DNA from: an uncultured Bacteroidales bacterium
Lineage (GTDB): Bacteria; Bacteroidota; Bacteroidia; Bacteroidales; FEN-979
Length of the DNA stretch: 64,000 nt
NCBI GenBank assembly: GCA_903837605.1
Contig: CAILVF010000014.1
Span: forward strand, 25,474 to 89,473
Direction of reading: 5' to 3'
Positions 26,474 through 35,932 of the stretch are shown here, one piece after another. Made by a program: the position numbers and the translations under genes. The notes under the pieces were generated by a model. It saw nothing but the letters and a program-made list of their open reading frames with translations. It was not told where the DNA came from and made no database searches. The stretch's first letter is position 1, and every line of letters starts with the position of its first letter.

Positions 26474-26488
26474 TCCACTGCCTTCTTA

Positions 26489-26519
26489 TTGAAAACGGCC
26501 TGTAAAAAAAGTATATTTG
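26489..26519 (+). promoter_or_regulatory. Second promoter TTG-N20-TATATTTG before the radical SAM gene
   Basis: TTG at 26489-26491 and TATATTTG at 26512-26519 have the exact primary-sigma spacing. They would start a separate transcript near 26525 for the maturation and export genes. The box overlaps the left arm of a hairpin. Confidence 0.6.
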
Positions 26520-26550
26520 CAGGGCCGGTAAGATTATTCTTGCCCTGCAA
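26517..26550 (+). promoter_or_regulatory. Intercistronic hairpin between precursor and maturase genes
   Basis: A perfect 9-bp stem (TTGCAGGGC 26517-26525 with GCCCTGCAA 26542-26550) and a 16-base loop lie ten bases before the maturase start. There is no U-run, so it is not a standard terminator. It could limit read-through or protect the precursor mRNA end, or be an operator for the overlapping promoter. Confidence 0.6.
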
Positions 26551-26559
26551 TATAATTAT

Positions 26560-28077
26560 ATGAAAGCGGCTATCCCCTTTACCACTTCATCAGGTCATTC
26601 ATATTTCTACAGCTCTTATAACAGGCAATTCCTGTTTTCCCACCCGCTTATCAATTATTTCATCAGCTTGCCGGAAAATGACAGGCAATGGAAAGCCATT
26701 TTAAGAAAAACCTCCGAAGACCAGTCCGTCTCAGTCCCCGGACTTGGTGAATTTTCTAACAGCGATTTCAGGTTTTATCTCAGGAAATTCAGGTTTCTTA
26801 AACAACATGGTTTTTTCAAACCCGGTGAACAGAAAAACCGCGATGGGACTATTCCCCCGAACAGGATCGAACAAAACCTTTCCCAGACAAAGCAGTTGAT
26901 TTTTGAAACTACTGAAGATTGCAACCTCGATTGTGTCTACTGCACTTACAGCAAGTTTTATTTCAATAAAAACAGGGAGCGGAAGAAAATCAACACCGCC
27001 GATGCATTTAAATTGCTTGATCTGATCCTTGATAAACGCAAGCCCGGTTCAACCCAACAACTGACCGTGAGCTTTTACGGCGGAGAACCGTTGAAGAATT
27101 TTGATTTTATCAGAGATGTGGTGAAACATGCAGAGGAGCATAAAAAGCCAGATTCCAGGGTTACTTACTCCATGACATCCAATGGATTACTGCTCAGGAA
27201 ATACATTAATTTCCTGGTCGAAAACGATTTCGAACTGGCAATCAGCCTAGACGGTGACGAACTTGCAAATTCTTTCAGGATATTAAAAACCAACAAAAAA
27301 CCTTCCTTTGACCTGGTGACCAGGAATATTGATATGGTGAGGGAGAAATACCCCGCCTACTTTGACCGCCGTGTTATATTCCTGACCGTGAGGCACAGCC
27401 GGAACAGCCTTAAGTCAATTTATGAACATTTTTCTTCCCGTTACGGGAAGACCCCCATCATGTCAAGCATTACCACGACAGGGGTTGTCGACGAATTTAA
27501 GGAAGAGTTTAATGATACCTTCCTGAAAAGCCGTTTCCCGGCGACCGAAAACACCTGTTACGTGCATGAACTTTTCACCAAACATCCGCTGGTCGCTGAA
27601 ACCGCAGAGGTTTTTGAACGATTCGGAAATTTTGTATTCCGGAGGCCGGGCCAATTACTGAATCCGCTTAAAAAGACCCGCGACAAAAAGAAATACCTGC
27701 CTACAGCTACCTGTTCACCCTTCGACCTGAGAATTTATATGAGCGCCGACGGAGGCATATACCCCTGTGAACATATCAGCAGGATCTTTGAGTTGGGCTC
27801 CGTCAAAGACTCAGAAGTTGATATAAACCCTGATAAAATAACAGGGACCTACAACACCTATTTTCAAAAGCTTAAAAAACTCTGTAAACAATGCTACCTT
27901 GCCGATAATTGCAAGGAATGCATTTTCAATACAGCTGTTGAAACAGGGAAGCCTTCCTGCGAATTCTTTATGAACAAGCAGAAGTTTACATCGCATTTAA
28001 CACAGATATTTGATAACCTGGAACAAGACCAGCAATTGTTTGCACGAATCAGGGATGAAGCATTCCTTGCCAAATAA
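26560..28077 (+). CDS. Radical SAM peptide maturase (GG-Bacteroidales type)
   Basis: 505 aa. The radical SAM motif CxxxCxxC is at C121, C125 and C128 ('EDCNLDCVYC'), with the SAM-binding 'FYGGEPL' downstream. The C-terminal part carries a SPASM/twitch-like Cys set ('ATCSPFDLRIYMSADGGIYPCEHIS', 'CKQCYLADNCKECIF'), giving auxiliary clusters as in sactipeptide and related maturases. The N-terminal ~110 residues may bind the leader. It should modify the 69-aa precursor encoded just upstream. Its end overlaps the pseudo-radical SAM gene by 23 bases. Confidence 0.88.
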   Translation: MKAAIPFTTSSGHSYFYSSYNRQFLFSHPLINYFISLPENDRQWKAILRKTSEDQSVSVPGLGEFSNSDFRFYLRKFRFLKQHGFFKPGEQKNRDGTIPPNRIEQNLSQTKQLIFETTEDCNLDCVYCTYSKFYFNKNRERKKINTADAFKLLDLILDKRKPGSTQQLTVSFYGGEPLKNFDFIRDVVKHAEEHKKPDSRVTYSMTSNGLLLRKYINFLVENDFELAISLDGDELANSFRILKTNKKPSFDLVTRNIDMVREKYPAYFDRRVIFLTVRHSRNSLKSIYEHFSSRYGKTPIMSSITTTGVVDEFKEEFNDTFLKSRFPATENTCYVHELFTKHPLVAETAEVFERFGNFVFRRPGQLLNPLKKTRDKKKYLPTATCSPFDLRIYMSADGGIYPCEHISRIFELGSVKDSEVDINPDKITGTYNTYFQKLKKLCKQCYLADNCKECIFNTAVETGKPSCEFFMNKQKFTSHLTQIFDNLEQDQQLFARIRDEAFLAK

Positions 28078-29308
28078 AGATACCCGGTTCCTTTACCTGG
28101 AACCCTATACGTTTTCGGTACTGGCCGGGAATGATGTGCTTATATACAATTCCCTTAACGGCAGGGTACTTGAATACAGGGATTCCCCATCAATAGCTGA
28201 ACTGCTTAAGAAAACAGAAGATGCAGGCGGGGGATTTCTTGCAGAATTACGTGCCGAACCGCTGAAACCTGAAATATCATCACTGTTATCAGATCTGAGG
28301 GAAAACTTCTGCGGCGACCTGGTATCTTTTTCAGGTAAAAATAAACCCTCCATAATAAGACCTAAAGCGGTTATCAAAAACTATCCGCCGGATAAAGATT
28401 CGCCTTCTTTTTCTGCGGATGACTACCTGCGTAATATTTACTTTTTCCTGAACCAGGATAACAATACGGTTTGTACCGATTACAGGTTTGCAATAAACCA
28501 GTTCTTTTGCCCGGTATTTAATCCGCAGGGATACAATGAGATGCAATTCGAAACTGTATTTAATACCTGTTCCCGTTATTCCGGAGTCAGCGGGATGGAA
28601 ATAAACCTGAGCGGTTCCGACATTACCGCTTATTCTGAAATTAAAAATGTCATTTCCCGTATACACAAATTGCTTTTACCTGTAACTTTCCACCTCCCTC
28701 TCCCGTGTTCCGACCCTGACATCGTTTCAAGGCTTCTCAGGATCCCCAAAAGCAGGACTTCATTATACATAAGCTTTCCCGACGGACCCTCAGCCCTCAA
28801 AAACATCCGCAGAAATCAGGTATACATAAAAAAACAACACCTGGTTGACCTGAATTTCATGATACGTTCCCTGGATGAATATAAGATCGTCACAGAGTTT
28901 TTACAGGAAAAAGGGAAGGAAAAAGTATTCATTTTCCCATATTATGACGGGAACAATTCTGATTTTTTCAAGGAAAATGTTTTCCTTTCCAGAGACGAAA
29001 TCCTTGCTTTAAAACCAAGCCAGAAACAGATCTACTCGAGGTCCCTGATAAACGAACATCTGTACGGAAAAATATTCATCTTGACAGACGGTGAAGTTTT
29101 CTCCAACCTGAATGCCGGACCCATTGGCAATATTCATAACCAAAACATGGAGGACCTGGTCAGGCATGAAATTTATCACGGCCAAAACTGGGAAATGACA
29201 AGAATGAAAGTTTCTCCATGCCGTGAATGCCTTTACCGGCTTTTTTGTCCTCCTGTCGGGAACTACGAACTGTTTATGAAAAAGTTTAATTTCTGTGATG
29301 TTTTATAA
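28055..29308 (+). CDS. Pseudo-radical SAM protein of the peptide system
   Basis: 418 aa from the ATG at 28055; a longer frame to 28010 lies within the maturase and is unlikely. The start 'TRFLYLEPYTFSVLAGNDVLIYNSL' is typical of the TIGR04150-type partner. It lacks the CxxxCxxC motif, but its C-terminus keeps a Cys set ('SPCRECLYRLFCPP'). Known partners of this kind are thought to assist the true maturase or to process the peptide. The exact role is unproven. Confidence 0.82.
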   Translation: MKHSLPNKDTRFLYLEPYTFSVLAGNDVLIYNSLNGRVLEYRDSPSIAELLKKTEDAGGGFLAELRAEPLKPEISSLLSDLRENFCGDLVSFSGKNKPSIIRPKAVIKNYPPDKDSPSFSADDYLRNIYFFLNQDNNTVCTDYRFAINQFFCPVFNPQGYNEMQFETVFNTCSRYSGVSGMEINLSGSDITAYSEIKNVISRIHKLLLPVTFHLPLPCSDPDIVSRLLRIPKSRTSLYISFPDGPSALKNIRRNQVYIKKQHLVDLNFMIRSLDEYKIVTEFLQEKGKEKVFIFPYYDGNNSDFFKENVFLSRDEILALKPSQKQIYSRSLINEHLYGKIFILTDGEVFSNLNAGPIGNIHNQNMEDLVRHEIYHGQNWEMTRMKVSPCRECLYRLFCPPVGNYELFMKKFNFCDVL

Positions 29309-29317
29309 ACAAGAAGC

Positions 29318-31702
29318 ATGATCAGGAACGCATTGGTAACCTCTTACCGCACTATTGTAAACAACAAGACGTATACCATCATCAATATTGCCGGACTTGT
29401 TTTGGGCCTGACCGCCGCATTTGTGCTTTTGGTTTTTGCTATCAACGAGACAAGCTATAATACATGTTTCCCGGGGTATAAAAAGCTATACAGGATTATT
29501 TATACCGACTCAAAAGGGGTTATGATACCCGAAGGGTCCAGTCTCATAAAACAACTGCTGATAACCAACATCCCTGATTGTAAGAGAGTCGCAAGGATTA
29601 TCCAAAAACAGTATATGCCCGATAAAGTCAAAATCCTGGAAGCAGGCATGGCCACCGACGTTGATGATTTCATCTGTGCCGATCCGGAACTCTTCGGGAT
29701 GCTTGATATCGGATTTAAAAGGGGCGGCGCGTCCACCGCCAAACATATTCCGAACTGCATCTTCATCTCTGAAACCGCAGCTCAAAAATACTTTAAGAGT
29801 GAACCTGACCTGATGCAGATTGTGACTCTCAGGGTTGGACCAAATCAATATGAAATGAAAATTGCAGGGATATACAGAGACCTGCCCTGGAATTCAACCA
29901 TAACCGCTGATTTCATTGCAGACCCGGCATTTTACGAGTCTTTGCTGAAAGATGCCATGCCCGACCTGCTGCCTGTTTATAATTCATTCGATGATTTTTC
30001 GGTGGAGTCTGTTTGTGAATTTACTGAAGGAACTGATGCAGGGGCCGTTTCGGCTATGCTTCCGGGTATACTGAAAGACCCGGGATGGAAAAACGCAAAA
30101 CTTAAGATCTCTTTTCAGCCCTTCAAGGACATTTACCTTGAGTCGGCTGACTTTCAGAATAATTATCAGCTTAAAGGGAATAAATTATCGGTATACACTT
30201 ATTCCTGGCTGGCTGTATTCATTTTACTGCTTGCAGGCATAAACTACGCAATACTTAGCACGGCAAGGTCGGCCCTGAGATTCAAGGAGATCGGGGTGAG
30301 AAAGGTACTCGGGGCCACAAGGAAGGAACTGAGGATACAGATCCTGATTGAGTCGGTCCTGCTGACTTTTATGGCGCTGCCACTTGCCCTTTTCTTACTC
30401 GGCCTGATCGACCCCAGGATCACCGGGATGCCTGATTTTACAATTACCATGTATGCAAGCAATATGCTTAAATACATCGTTTTCTTTGCGGCTATCACGC
30501 TGATGATAGGGATACTGTCGGGTCTTTATGTGGCGGTTTACCTTGCCGGTCTCAATCCCATAAATGCACTGAAGGCGAGGGATCATACCCCAGGGAAGTT
30601 TAGCCTGAGCAAGATATTCATTGGTTTCCAGCTGTTCATCACACTCTCATTGCTCATCTGCATGATCACCATCTACAGCCAGATCAGGCTTTGTTATATC
30701 AGCAACCTCTCAATTTCAAGGGATAATATCTTATTGATACCGCTCAAAACTCCTGACTACAAAAAATTTATGTCACTGAAATCAGCCATGAACAGGGTTG
30801 GCGGGATCATTTCTTTCTCCGGGACTTCTGCTTTTTCTCTGCCTTCCAATTCGATTTCATTGGTAAAAGTGAGGAGTTTGGCTTTAAAAGAACCAATACT
30901 TGTGGAATTGATAAGCATAGACAATGGTTTTTTCAATACCCTTGGAATTCCCATTGTCAGGGGCAGGGACTTTGACACGGCGAGTATTAAAAGAAACGAG
31001 GTCGAATGTATTTTCAACGAGGAAGCAGTCAGGGCCCTCGGGCTGAAACAAGCTGTCGGCTTCATCATGAATGATGCGAAAATTGTTGGTGTGGCCAGGG
31101 ATTTCAACATTCATACCCTTCATAGTAAAATCAATGCCACCAACTTCGTTTATAATCCGCATGCAATCAATACTCTTATAGTTCGCTATAAGCAGGGCCG
31201 TGAGCTTGAAGTCATAAACGACATACAGCGTTGCTGGAAGAAAATATACCCCAAAATCCCTTTTACGTGCTCATTTTTCAGGAAGGAGCTCAGGTCTTCA
31301 TATAAAAAGGAGAATAACTTTGTTATGGCCGTGGCGATGTTCACGATACTCGCATTTATAATTACAGGCATGGGGTTATTTGGTTTAGCCTTGTTGATCT
31401 CAGAAAGAAAGACAAAGGAAACAGCCGTCCGCAAGGTCTTCGGCGCGTCTAATTTTCAAATCATTTACCGTATGCAAAAGGAATTCCTTCTTTACACCGC
31501 GCTTGCTACAGTTGTTGCAATGCCGGTTTCATGGGCGCTCATGGAACTATGGCTTAAGGAATTCTATTACCGGGTTAATGTCAGTATATGGGTGATGCTT
31601 CTCTGTGTAATTACAGTGACGGCTTTCGTCTCGGCAATCCTGCTTTTCAGAACACTCAAAGTCCTCAGATCTAACCCGATAAATGCGTTAAAATACGAAT
31701 GA
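29318..31702 (+). CDS. FtsX/MacB-type ABC transporter permease
   Basis: 794 aa, with an N-terminal membrane helix ('INIAGLVLGLTAAFVLLVF'), a long periplasmic MacB_PCD-like domain, and FtsX domains in both halves ('FKEIGVRKVLGATRKEL', 'KETAVRKVFGASNFQ'), about eight membrane segments in all. These permeases pair with a LolD/MacB-like ATPase, here the gene at 33911. The family often exports peptides or drives mechanotransmission across the envelope. Its stop overlaps the C39 exporter start by three bases, so it belongs to the same operon. Confidence 0.88.
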   Translation: MIRNALVTSYRTIVNNKTYTIINIAGLVLGLTAAFVLLVFAINETSYNTCFPGYKKLYRIIYTDSKGVMIPEGSSLIKQLLITNIPDCKRVARIIQKQYMPDKVKILEAGMATDVDDFICADPELFGMLDIGFKRGGASTAKHIPNCIFISETAAQKYFKSEPDLMQIVTLRVGPNQYEMKIAGIYRDLPWNSTITADFIADPAFYESLLKDAMPDLLPVYNSFDDFSVESVCEFTEGTDAGAVSAMLPGILKDPGWKNAKLKISFQPFKDIYLESADFQNNYQLKGNKLSVYTYSWLAVFILLLAGINYAILSTARSALRFKEIGVRKVLGATRKELRIQILIESVLLTFMALPLALFLLGLIDPRITGMPDFTITMYASNMLKYIVFFAAITLMIGILSGLYVAVYLAGLNPINALKARDHTPGKFSLSKIFIGFQLFITLSLLICMITIYSQIRLCYISNLSISRDNILLIPLKTPDYKKFMSLKSAMNRVGGIISFSGTSAFSLPSNSISLVKVRSLALKEPILVELISIDNGFFNTLGIPIVRGRDFDTASIKRNEVECIFNEEAVRALGLKQAVGFIMNDAKIVGVARDFNIHTLHSKINATNFVYNPHAINTLIVRYKQGRELEVINDIQRCWKKIYPKIPFTCSFFRKELRSSYKKENNFVMAVAMFTILAFIITGMGLFGLALLISERKTKETAVRKVFGASNFQIIYRMQKEFLLYTALATVVAMPVSWALMELWLKEFYYRVNVSIWVMLLCVITVTAFVSAILLFRTLKVLRSNPINALKYE

Positions 31703-33900
31703 AGATGGCATTCCCTTTTTACAGGCAACATGATACGATGGATTGCGGACCAGCCTGCCTGAAGATGGTGTGTGATTATTATGGCAAGTTCTTTAACATA
31801 ACGAGCTTGCGTGCCGCCTCGCATATTACAAGGGAAGGTGTTTCCATGCTCGGGATCAGTGATGCTGCAGAATCGGTGGGGTTCAGGACTATGGGAGTGA
31901 ATTTGTCTTTCAGCGAGCTTGTTGCTTCCGATCCCATGCCCTGCATAGCTCACTGGCATCAGAATCATTTTGTAGTCATCTACCGTATCGTTAAAAAAAA
32001 AGACGGATATTTAATTAAGGTCGCCGACCCTGCTCACGGACTTATCACATATAAGGAACCCGACTTCCTGAGAGCCTGGCAGACTGAAGAGGATTACAGC
32101 GGGAAAGGGATCTGCCTTTTGCTGGAACCCGGACCTGAATTCCAGGCCATGCCTGAGGATAAGAAAAACAAACGCATTTTGTCCTTCATCAGGCAATACC
32201 TGAAACCGTATAAATCGAGGATGATCTGGCTCATGACAGTCATGCTCTTTGCCAGCGGTATTCAATTTGCCTTTCCCCTGCTTACCCAGAAAATAGTCGA
32301 TAACGGTATTGCACATAAGGATCTCGGCTACATCACACTGATCCTCCTTGGCCAGCTTGCGCTGTTCCTGGGGATGATAAGTATAGAATTTTTCAGGAGC
32401 AGAGTACTGGTTTATATATCCAACAGGATCAATATCAGTATGGTATCTGATTTCTTAAAGAAGCTTCTGAAACTCCCCATGGCATTTTTTACAAGCAAAC
32501 TTCCGGGGGATCTGATCCAGAGGATCGCTGATCACCAGAGGATACAATCATTCATTACAACCAGTTTGCTTAATATTGTTTTTTCTCTGCTCACTTTAAC
32601 TGTATTCGGGATCATTCTTGCGGTGTACAGCTCGCTGGTTCTTGCCGTTTTCATAATCAGCAGCATTCTTTACTCAGGATGGGTGTACTTTTTCATGAAG
32701 AAAAGGAAGGAACTTGATTATATCAGGTTTTCGAAGATGTCTGATAACCAGAATACGCTTTTACAGATCATTCAAGGGATTCCTGAAATAAAACTGACCA
32801 ATTCCGAAGACCAGAAAAGAAAAGAATGGGAAAAGATCCAGGAACAGTTGTTCTCTATTCAGATCAGAAGCCTTAAGATAAGCCAGTACCAGGATCTTGG
32901 TTCATTCTTTTTTTTAAGGACTAAGGATATCATTATCACATTTATTACCGCATGGCTCGTGATCGAAGGCCATCTCACCCTGGGGATGATGCTAGCAATA
33001 CAATTTATTCTTGGGCAGCTGAACGGTCCCGTGGAGCAGATTGTGAGTTTCATCCGCGAAATGCAGGATGCGGGAATTAGCATGGAGCGCATACAGGAAA
33101 TCAACCATGTAGATGATGAAGAGTCAGAGGGGACCCATCTTATAACTGATATCGGGGAATTCTCAGGCATCAGGGTCGAGAACCTCTGTTTTCAGTATGA
33201 AGGTCCGCATTCACCCATGGTGCTTGACAACCTATGCTTTACGATTCCGGCCAATAAAGTGACGGCCATCGTAGGGATGAGCGGCAGCGGCAAAACCACC
33301 CTGATCAAACTTCTCCTGAGTTTCTACAAGCCGGTTAAAGGGCGTATCCTCGTAAATGATATCCCCCTGGATGACATTTCAAACCGCTTCTGGAGGAACA
33401 AATGTGGTTCAGTAATGCAAGACGGGTATATTTTTTCTGATACCATTGCATCAAATATAACCCTGGGGGATCCGAAGCCTGATAAGGATAAGCTTAGCAA
33501 CGCAATTACTTTGGCTAATCTCGGAGAGTTTATCGATTCCCTTCCATCAGGCGTCCAGTCAAAAATCGGGCAGGAGGGTGCAGGATTAAGCCAGGGCCAG
33601 AAACAGCGTATTTTGATTGCAAGATCCGTTTACAGGAACCCTCAGATACTTTTCTTTGACGAAGCCACGAATTCACTCGACGCATCAAATGAAAAGATAA
33701 TCATGGAACGGCTCGATACTTTTTACAGGGGAAGGACCGCCATAATTGTTGCGCACCGGCTAAGCACGGTTAAAAATGCTCACCAGATCATCGTTCTTTC
33801 CAAAGGAAGGATTATGGAAACGGGAACGCATGCTGAACTTCTTGACAGCAAAGGGATATATTTCGACCTTGTAAGCAATCAGCTTGAATTAGGAAAATAA
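31699..33900 (+). CDS. C39-peptidase ABC exporter (bacteriocin type)
   Basis: 733 aa. The N-terminal C39 domain has catalytic Cys16 in 'HDTMDCGPACL', a His in 'HWHQNHFVV', and Asp in 'ADPAHG'. Then there are six membrane segments and an ABC ATPase: Walker A 'GMSGSGKT' at 526-533, signature 'LSQGQKQR', Walker B 'ILFFDEATNSLD'. Such proteins cleave leaders after Gly-Gly and export the core, which fits the precursor at 26264. The ATG at 31699 overlaps the permease stop; a second ATG is at 31705. HlyD and TolC partners are not in the window. Confidence 0.93.
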   Translation: MKMAFPFYRQHDTMDCGPACLKMVCDYYGKFFNITSLRAASHITREGVSMLGISDAAESVGFRTMGVNLSFSELVASDPMPCIAHWHQNHFVVIYRIVKKKDGYLIKVADPAHGLITYKEPDFLRAWQTEEDYSGKGICLLLEPGPEFQAMPEDKKNKRILSFIRQYLKPYKSRMIWLMTVMLFASGIQFAFPLLTQKIVDNGIAHKDLGYITLILLGQLALFLGMISIEFFRSRVLVYISNRINISMVSDFLKKLLKLPMAFFTSKLPGDLIQRIADHQRIQSFITTSLLNIVFSLLTLTVFGIILAVYSSLVLAVFIISSILYSGWVYFFMKKRKELDYIRFSKMSDNQNTLLQIIQGIPEIKLTNSEDQKRKEWEKIQEQLFSIQIRSLKISQYQDLGSFFFLRTKDIIITFITAWLVIEGHLTLGMMLAIQFILGQLNGPVEQIVSFIREMQDAGISMERIQEINHVDDEESEGTHLITDIGEFSGIRVENLCFQYEGPHSPMVLDNLCFTIPANKVTAIVGMSGSGKTTLIKLLLSFYKPVKGRILVNDIPLDDISNRFWRNKCGSVMQDGYIFSDTIASNITLGDPKPDKDKLSNAITLANLGEFIDSLPSGVQSKIGQEGAGLSQGQKQRILIARSVYRNPQILFFDEATNSLDASNEKIIMERLDTFYRGRTAIIVAHRLSTVKNAHQIIVLSKGRIMETGTHAELLDSKGIYFDLVSNQLELGK

Positions 33901-33910
33901 ACAAAAGAAT

Positions 33911-34582
33911 ATGATTAAAACCGTTAATCTTTCTAAAACCTTCAGCACCCGGGATGTTGACACTCACGCCCTGAACGGTGTAGATTTCAGCGTAGAGGAT
34001 GGAGAATTCGTCGCTATCATGGGGCCATCCGGCTGCGGGAAGTCGACCCTGCTGAATATCCTGGGAATGCTTGACAGTCCGACAGGCGGAGAATACTACT
34101 TTGCCGGGGAAGACGTTGCACCTTATAATGAAAAAAAACGCAGTCACCTGCGCAAAAAGAAGATTGGATTTATATTTCAGAATTTTAATCTTATTGATGA
34201 GCTAACAGTATACGAAAACGTGGAACTCCCTCTTCTTTACCTGAACCAAACGCAAAAAGAACGACAGGAAAAAGTCCAGGCAGTTCTTGAAACGCTTGAA
34301 TTACTTCACCGCAAGAACCACTTTCCCTTACAACTCTCAGGTGGCCAGCAGCAAAGGGTAGCCATCGCCAGGGCTGTCGTTGCCAATCCCTCCATGATCC
34401 TGGCCGACGAACCTACAGGGAATCTTGACTCCAGTAAAGGAGAGGATGTTATGACATTGCTTACCAATCTTAATGAAAAAGGCACGACTATCATAATGGT
34501 CACACATTCCCAGCGTGACGCCGAGTTCAGCAACAGGATCGTAAACCTGTTTGATGGTAAAATTGTTAACGAAAGGTTCTGA
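33911..34582 (+). CDS. LolD/MacB-like ABC ATPase
   Basis: 223 aa ATPase with Walker A 'GPSGCGKST', signature 'LSGGQQQR', Walker B 'ILADEPTGNLD' and the H-loop His in 'VTHSQRDAE'. It is most likely the partner of the FtsX-type permease at 29318. It ends directly against the stop of the convergent histidine kinase gene with no intergenic base, so a terminator between them is not visible. Confidence 0.92.
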   Translation: MIKTVNLSKTFSTRDVDTHALNGVDFSVEDGEFVAIMGPSGCGKSTLLNILGMLDSPTGGEYYFAGEDVAPYNEKKRSHLRKKKIGFIFQNFNLIDELTVYENVELPLLYLNQTQKERQEKVQAVLETLELLHRKNHFPLQLSGGQQQRVAIARAVVANPSMILADEPTGNLDSSKGEDVMTLLTNLNEKGTTIIMVTHSQRDAEFSNRIVNLFDGKIVNERF

Positions 34583-35932
34583 TCAGATCTTGATGGTGAA
34601 TACCGTCTTCCCCGGGGAAGACTGAACACCAACAGACCCGCCATGCATCCTGATGATCTGTTTTGAAAGGCTAAGGCCGATGCCTGAACCTCCCTCCTTG
34701 GTTGTGAAGAAAGGCACGAACATGTTCTGCATCGCGTAGTCGGTTATCCCGGTTCCGTTGTCTTCAACCTCTATTATAACCTGGTTATCGGTATGTTGTG
34801 CCATCATCCTGATGTGCGGTTGAGGTATTCCGTTCACGGCTTCGATTGCATTTTTGAAAAGGTTGATCAGTACCTGGTCCATAAGTTTGCCGTCGGCCTG
34901 CAGATGCAGGGACTGAGGACATTCTATGGTGACCCGGATATTTTTCTCTTTAAGAATCTCTTCATGCAGTTCGTTTATCCGGGTAAACATATCATTGAGG
35001 TTAAGTATCTGGAATTCCGGTTTGGGTATTATTGCCACTGAACGGTAATTCCTGACAAAATGAACCAGACCCTTTCCCCTGTTTTCAATGATATCAAGGC
35101 CCCTCATTGTTTTTTCGAGGTTCTGATCGGTAAGCTCGCCCAGGGTTTTGAGGTTACCGGAATCCTTATGCCTGAAAATTTTTGTGAGCGTAGCAACAAG
35201 GGTGATAATCGGCGTAATTGAGTTCATGATCTCATGGGTAAGCACCCGGATGAGCTTTTGCCAGGATTCGATCTCCTGTTGCTCCAGCTCGCTTTTGATA
35301 TTCTGGAAGGATACCAGGTGAAGGTCGAGGTTCCCTGTCCTGAAAATAGCTTTTCTCGTACTGAGCTGAACCAGGTCATCATCGATGATCAGGTTGATGA
35401 GCTGGCTTTCACCGGGTTTCAGCTCTTTTAAGGTATCACTGAATCCTTCCTTGAAGCGGTCAAGCTTGTCAATTGTCCTGAGTACGTTTATTCTGAATAT
35501 CTTCCTTGCGGCGTCATTAAAAAGCTCCACACGGCCTTCCATTGTAAAGGAGACCAGGCCGGTTGATGTGTGGTCAACAATAGTTTTGAAATAGTTGTTC
35601 CTTATTTCGCTTTCAACCCTTGAAGTTTCCAGCTTTTCATTGACTTTCCTGAAATAATTGTATAATCCTTCAAACTCATCCTTCCTGCCTGAAGCGGAGA
35701 AAGACGTAGTGACATCCCCGCTCAGGTGCATGATGAAAAACTGTTCAAGTTTTCGGTTTATGGCGTTCAGGTACCTGATCAGAAAAAATGCCTGTACCGG
35801 TATGAGCAAACCCAGTAATGCCAGTATTGAAGGATTAGGAAACATGAATACGGCGAAAGCAAAAAGGATGCAGGTCACCATAATCAGTAAAATCCTGGCG
35901 GTAATATTAATATGGAACCGCTTAGAGACCAT
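34583..35932 (-). CDS. Membrane sensor histidine kinase of the peptide system
   Basis: 449 aa. Two N-terminal membrane helices ('ILLIMVTCILFAFAVFMF', 'ILALLGLLIPVQAFFLI') have almost no periplasmic loop, followed by a HAMP-like region, a PAS-like domain and the kinase core. The phospho-accepting His is in 'VLTHEIMNSITP' (NtrB-like). The ATPase boxes are 'DNGTGI' and 'GGSGIGLSLS'. It overlaps the NtrC-type regulator gene by 11 bases on the same strand, so the two form a pair that likely controls the sigma-54 promoters at 26201 and 37443. Confidence 0.87.
   Translation of the reverse strand: MVSKRFHINITARILLIMVTCILFAFAVFMFPNPSILALLGLLIPVQAFFLIRYLNAINRKLEQFFIMHLSGDVTTSFSASGRKDEFEGLYNYFRKVNEKLETSRVESEIRNNYFKTIVDHTSTGLVSFTMEGRVELFNDAARKIFRINVLRTIDKLDRFKEGFSDTLKELKPGESQLINLIIDDDLVQLSTRKAIFRTGNLDLHLVSFQNIKSELEQQEIESWQKLIRVLTHEIMNSITPIITLVATLTKIFRHKDSGNLKTLGELTDQNLEKTMRGLDIIENRGKGLVHFVRNYRSVAIIPKPEFQILNLNDMFTRINELHEEILKEKNIRVTIECPQSLHLQADGKLMDQVLINLFKNAIEAVNGIPQPHIRMMAQHTDNQVIIEVEDNGTGITDYAMQNMFVPFFTTKEGGSGIGLSLSKQIIRMHGGSVGVQSSPGKTVFTIKI

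Noticed and set aside
28010..28054. N-terminal extension of the pseudo-radical SAM protein
   Set aside because: The 15 extra residues overlap the maturase gene and precede the family-typical start at 28055.
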